Source: Gemmatimonadota bacterium
GTDB taxonomy: Bacteria; Gemmatimonadota; Gemmatimonadetes; Gemmatimonadales; GWC2-71-9
Direction of reading: 5' to 3'
Assembly (NCBI GenBank): GCA_003221005.1
Contig: QHTZ01000097.1
Location: forward strand, 1 to 45,647
Length of the DNA: 45,647 nucleotides
Numbering within the stretch: position 1 is the stretch's first letter; every line of letters begins with the position of its first letter. This document shows positions 44,721-45,647 of this stretch, one piece after another. The notes beneath the pieces are model-generated. The model saw only the letters and a program-made list of their open reading frames with translations, was not told the origin of the DNA and did not search any database. The position numbers and the translations under genes are program-made.

Positions 44721-45647
44721 ATGCAAGGACAAGCCCTACCAGGCTTCCGCGACTTTTACCCCGACGATCTCTCCCTACGCAACCACATCTTCACCACCTG
44801 GCGCCGCGTCGCCGCGCGCTATGGGTTTGTGGAGTACGATGGTCCCCCGCTCGAGCCCCTGGAGCTCTACACGCAGAAGAGCGGGGATGAGATCGTGGGG
44901 CAGCTGTACGAGTTCACGGACAAGGGGGAGCGGCGCGTCGCCCTGCGGCCTGAGATGACCCCGACGCTCGCCCGCATGGTCGGGGCGCGGGCCCAGGCGC
45001 TGAAGAAGCCGATTCGCTGGTTCTCGATCCCGCAGCTGTTCCGCTATGAGCGGCAGCAGCGCGGCCGGCTGCGCGAGCACTTCCAGCTCAATATGGATCT
45101 GATCGGGGAGGCGGGGCCGCTGGCCGACGCGGAGCTGATCGCCGCCGCCATCGATATTCTGAGGGGTTTTGGATTCGGGCCACAGGACGTGAAGGCGCGC
45201 GTCTCCGATCGGCGGGTGCTGCGAGTGCTGCTCCTCGCCCGTGGGGTGCCCGAAGCGGAGCTGCCCGTCGCGTTTCGGGTGCTCGACAAGGCCGAGCGTG
45301 AGCCGCGCGTCCTGGAGCAGACCGGAAGCACCATCGCCGAGGTGGCAGCACTGCGGGGGCTCCCAGCCGTCCGAGACGCACTGACCAAGGCACGGGCTGC
45401 GGATGTCGGAGAGCCGCTCATCGAATCGATCAATGCGCTCAGCGCGATGGGGCTCGGCGACTTCGTCGAGGTCGATCTCACGATCGTGCGCGGGCTCGCT
45501 TACTACACGGGGATTGTGTTCGAGTTGTTCGACACGGGCAAGTCACTGCGGGCCATCTGCGGCGGCGGCCGCTACGACGGCTTGCTCAAGACCCTCGGGG
45601 GAGTGGACCTCCCGGCGCTCGGATTCGGCATGGGAGACGTCGTCTTG
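44721..45647 (+). CDS. hisS: Histidyl-tRNA synthetase, C-terminus cut by right edge
   Basis: 309 codons to the window end with no stop. A class II synthetase charging tRNA-His. Motif 1 region begins LPGFRDFYPDD; motif 2 is FRYERQQRGRLREHFQLNMDLIGE; the histidine-binding signature is VRGLAYYTGIVFEL (family consensus L-D/A-Y-Y-T-G); motif 3 region begins CGGGRYDGLL and GFGMGD. The ATG is 9 bp after the folC stop. The anticodon-binding domain lies outside the window. HisZ (regulatory paralog) is less likely because the catalytic signatures are intact. Confidence 0.93.
   Translation, partial: MQGQALPGFRDFYPDDLSLRNHIFTTWRRVAARYGFVEYDGPPLEPLELYTQKSGDEIVGQLYEFTDKGERRVALRPEMTPTLARMVGARAQALKKPIRWFSIPQLFRYERQQRGRLREHFQLNMDLIGEAGPLADAELIAAAIDILRGFGFGPQDVKARVSDRRVLRVLLLARGVPEAELPVAFRVLDKAEREPRVLEQTGSTIAEVAALRGLPAVRDALTKARAADVGEPLIESINALSAMGLGDFVEVDLTIVRGLAYYTGIVFELFDTGKSLRAICGGGRYDGLLKTLGGVDLPALGFGMGDVVL

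Overview
The window is a dense, high-GC stretch of bacterial chromosome made up mostly of housekeeping genes. Two outer-membrane or exported-lipoprotein systems, many GTG starts, 4-nt stop/start overlaps, and two eukaryotic-type Ser/Thr kinases (one fused to a TolB-like domain and TPR-like repeats) suggest a Gram-negative bacterium, most likely of the phylum Gemmatimonadota. That placement is inferred from protein style and gene order, not from a marker-gene tree.

Layout. 1-2740: a minus-strand FadL/OmpP1-type outer-membrane protein with a following lipoprotein cut by the left edge, and a divergent galactokinase-like kinase. 2753-2838: tRNA-Leu(UAA). 3030-4968: a small lipoprotein, two tandem paralogous zinc-ribbon proteins and a small exported ORF. 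4905-7078 (minus): a membrane hybrid of HAMP, GAF and histidine kinase with a stand-alone receiver. 7196-11186: a Ser/Thr kinase and a large lipoprotein. 11233-15832: tyrA-aroA-cmk-rpsA (aromatic amino acids, CMP kinase, ribosomal protein S1), closed by a large nested hairpin. 15975-21740: a split acyl-CoA carboxylase operon (carboxyltransferase, a frameshifted exported protein, biotin carboxylase, an RlmD-like methyltransferase without its catalytic cysteine, biotin carrier). 21801-29964: rplM-rpsI-rpsB-tsf-pyrH-frr-uppS-cdsA-dxr-rseP and a small unknown gene, a translation-to-envelope cluster. 29954-30868 (minus): a membrane-anchored Ser/Thr kinase. 30947-36204: rpsO-pnp-M16 peptidase-ald-dut. 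36288-36962: two unknown small genes. 37028-42655: mreB-mreC-mreD-mrdA-rodA, the rod-shape elongasome. 42735 to the right edge: accD, a disrupted folC, and hisS cut by the edge.

Most genes run in tightly coupled operons. The less ordinary points are: (1) an RlmD/TrmA-family methyltransferase with Ser in place of the nucleophilic Cys, wedged by 4-nt overlaps between biotin carboxylase and biotin carrier; (2) short 6-, 7- and 8-nt repeat arrays lying inside loops of at least nine coding genes, one of which also carries a start codon; (3) a galactokinase with altered sugar-binding motifs; (4) tandem zinc-ribbon paralogs with palindromes upstream; (5) three broken reading frames (an exported protein, rpsB, folC). 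Two of these are explained by one extra G in a G-run and so may be sequencing or assembly errors. I did not find a convincing new defence, mobile or biosynthetic system, and no CRISPR array, insertion sequence or phage genes.
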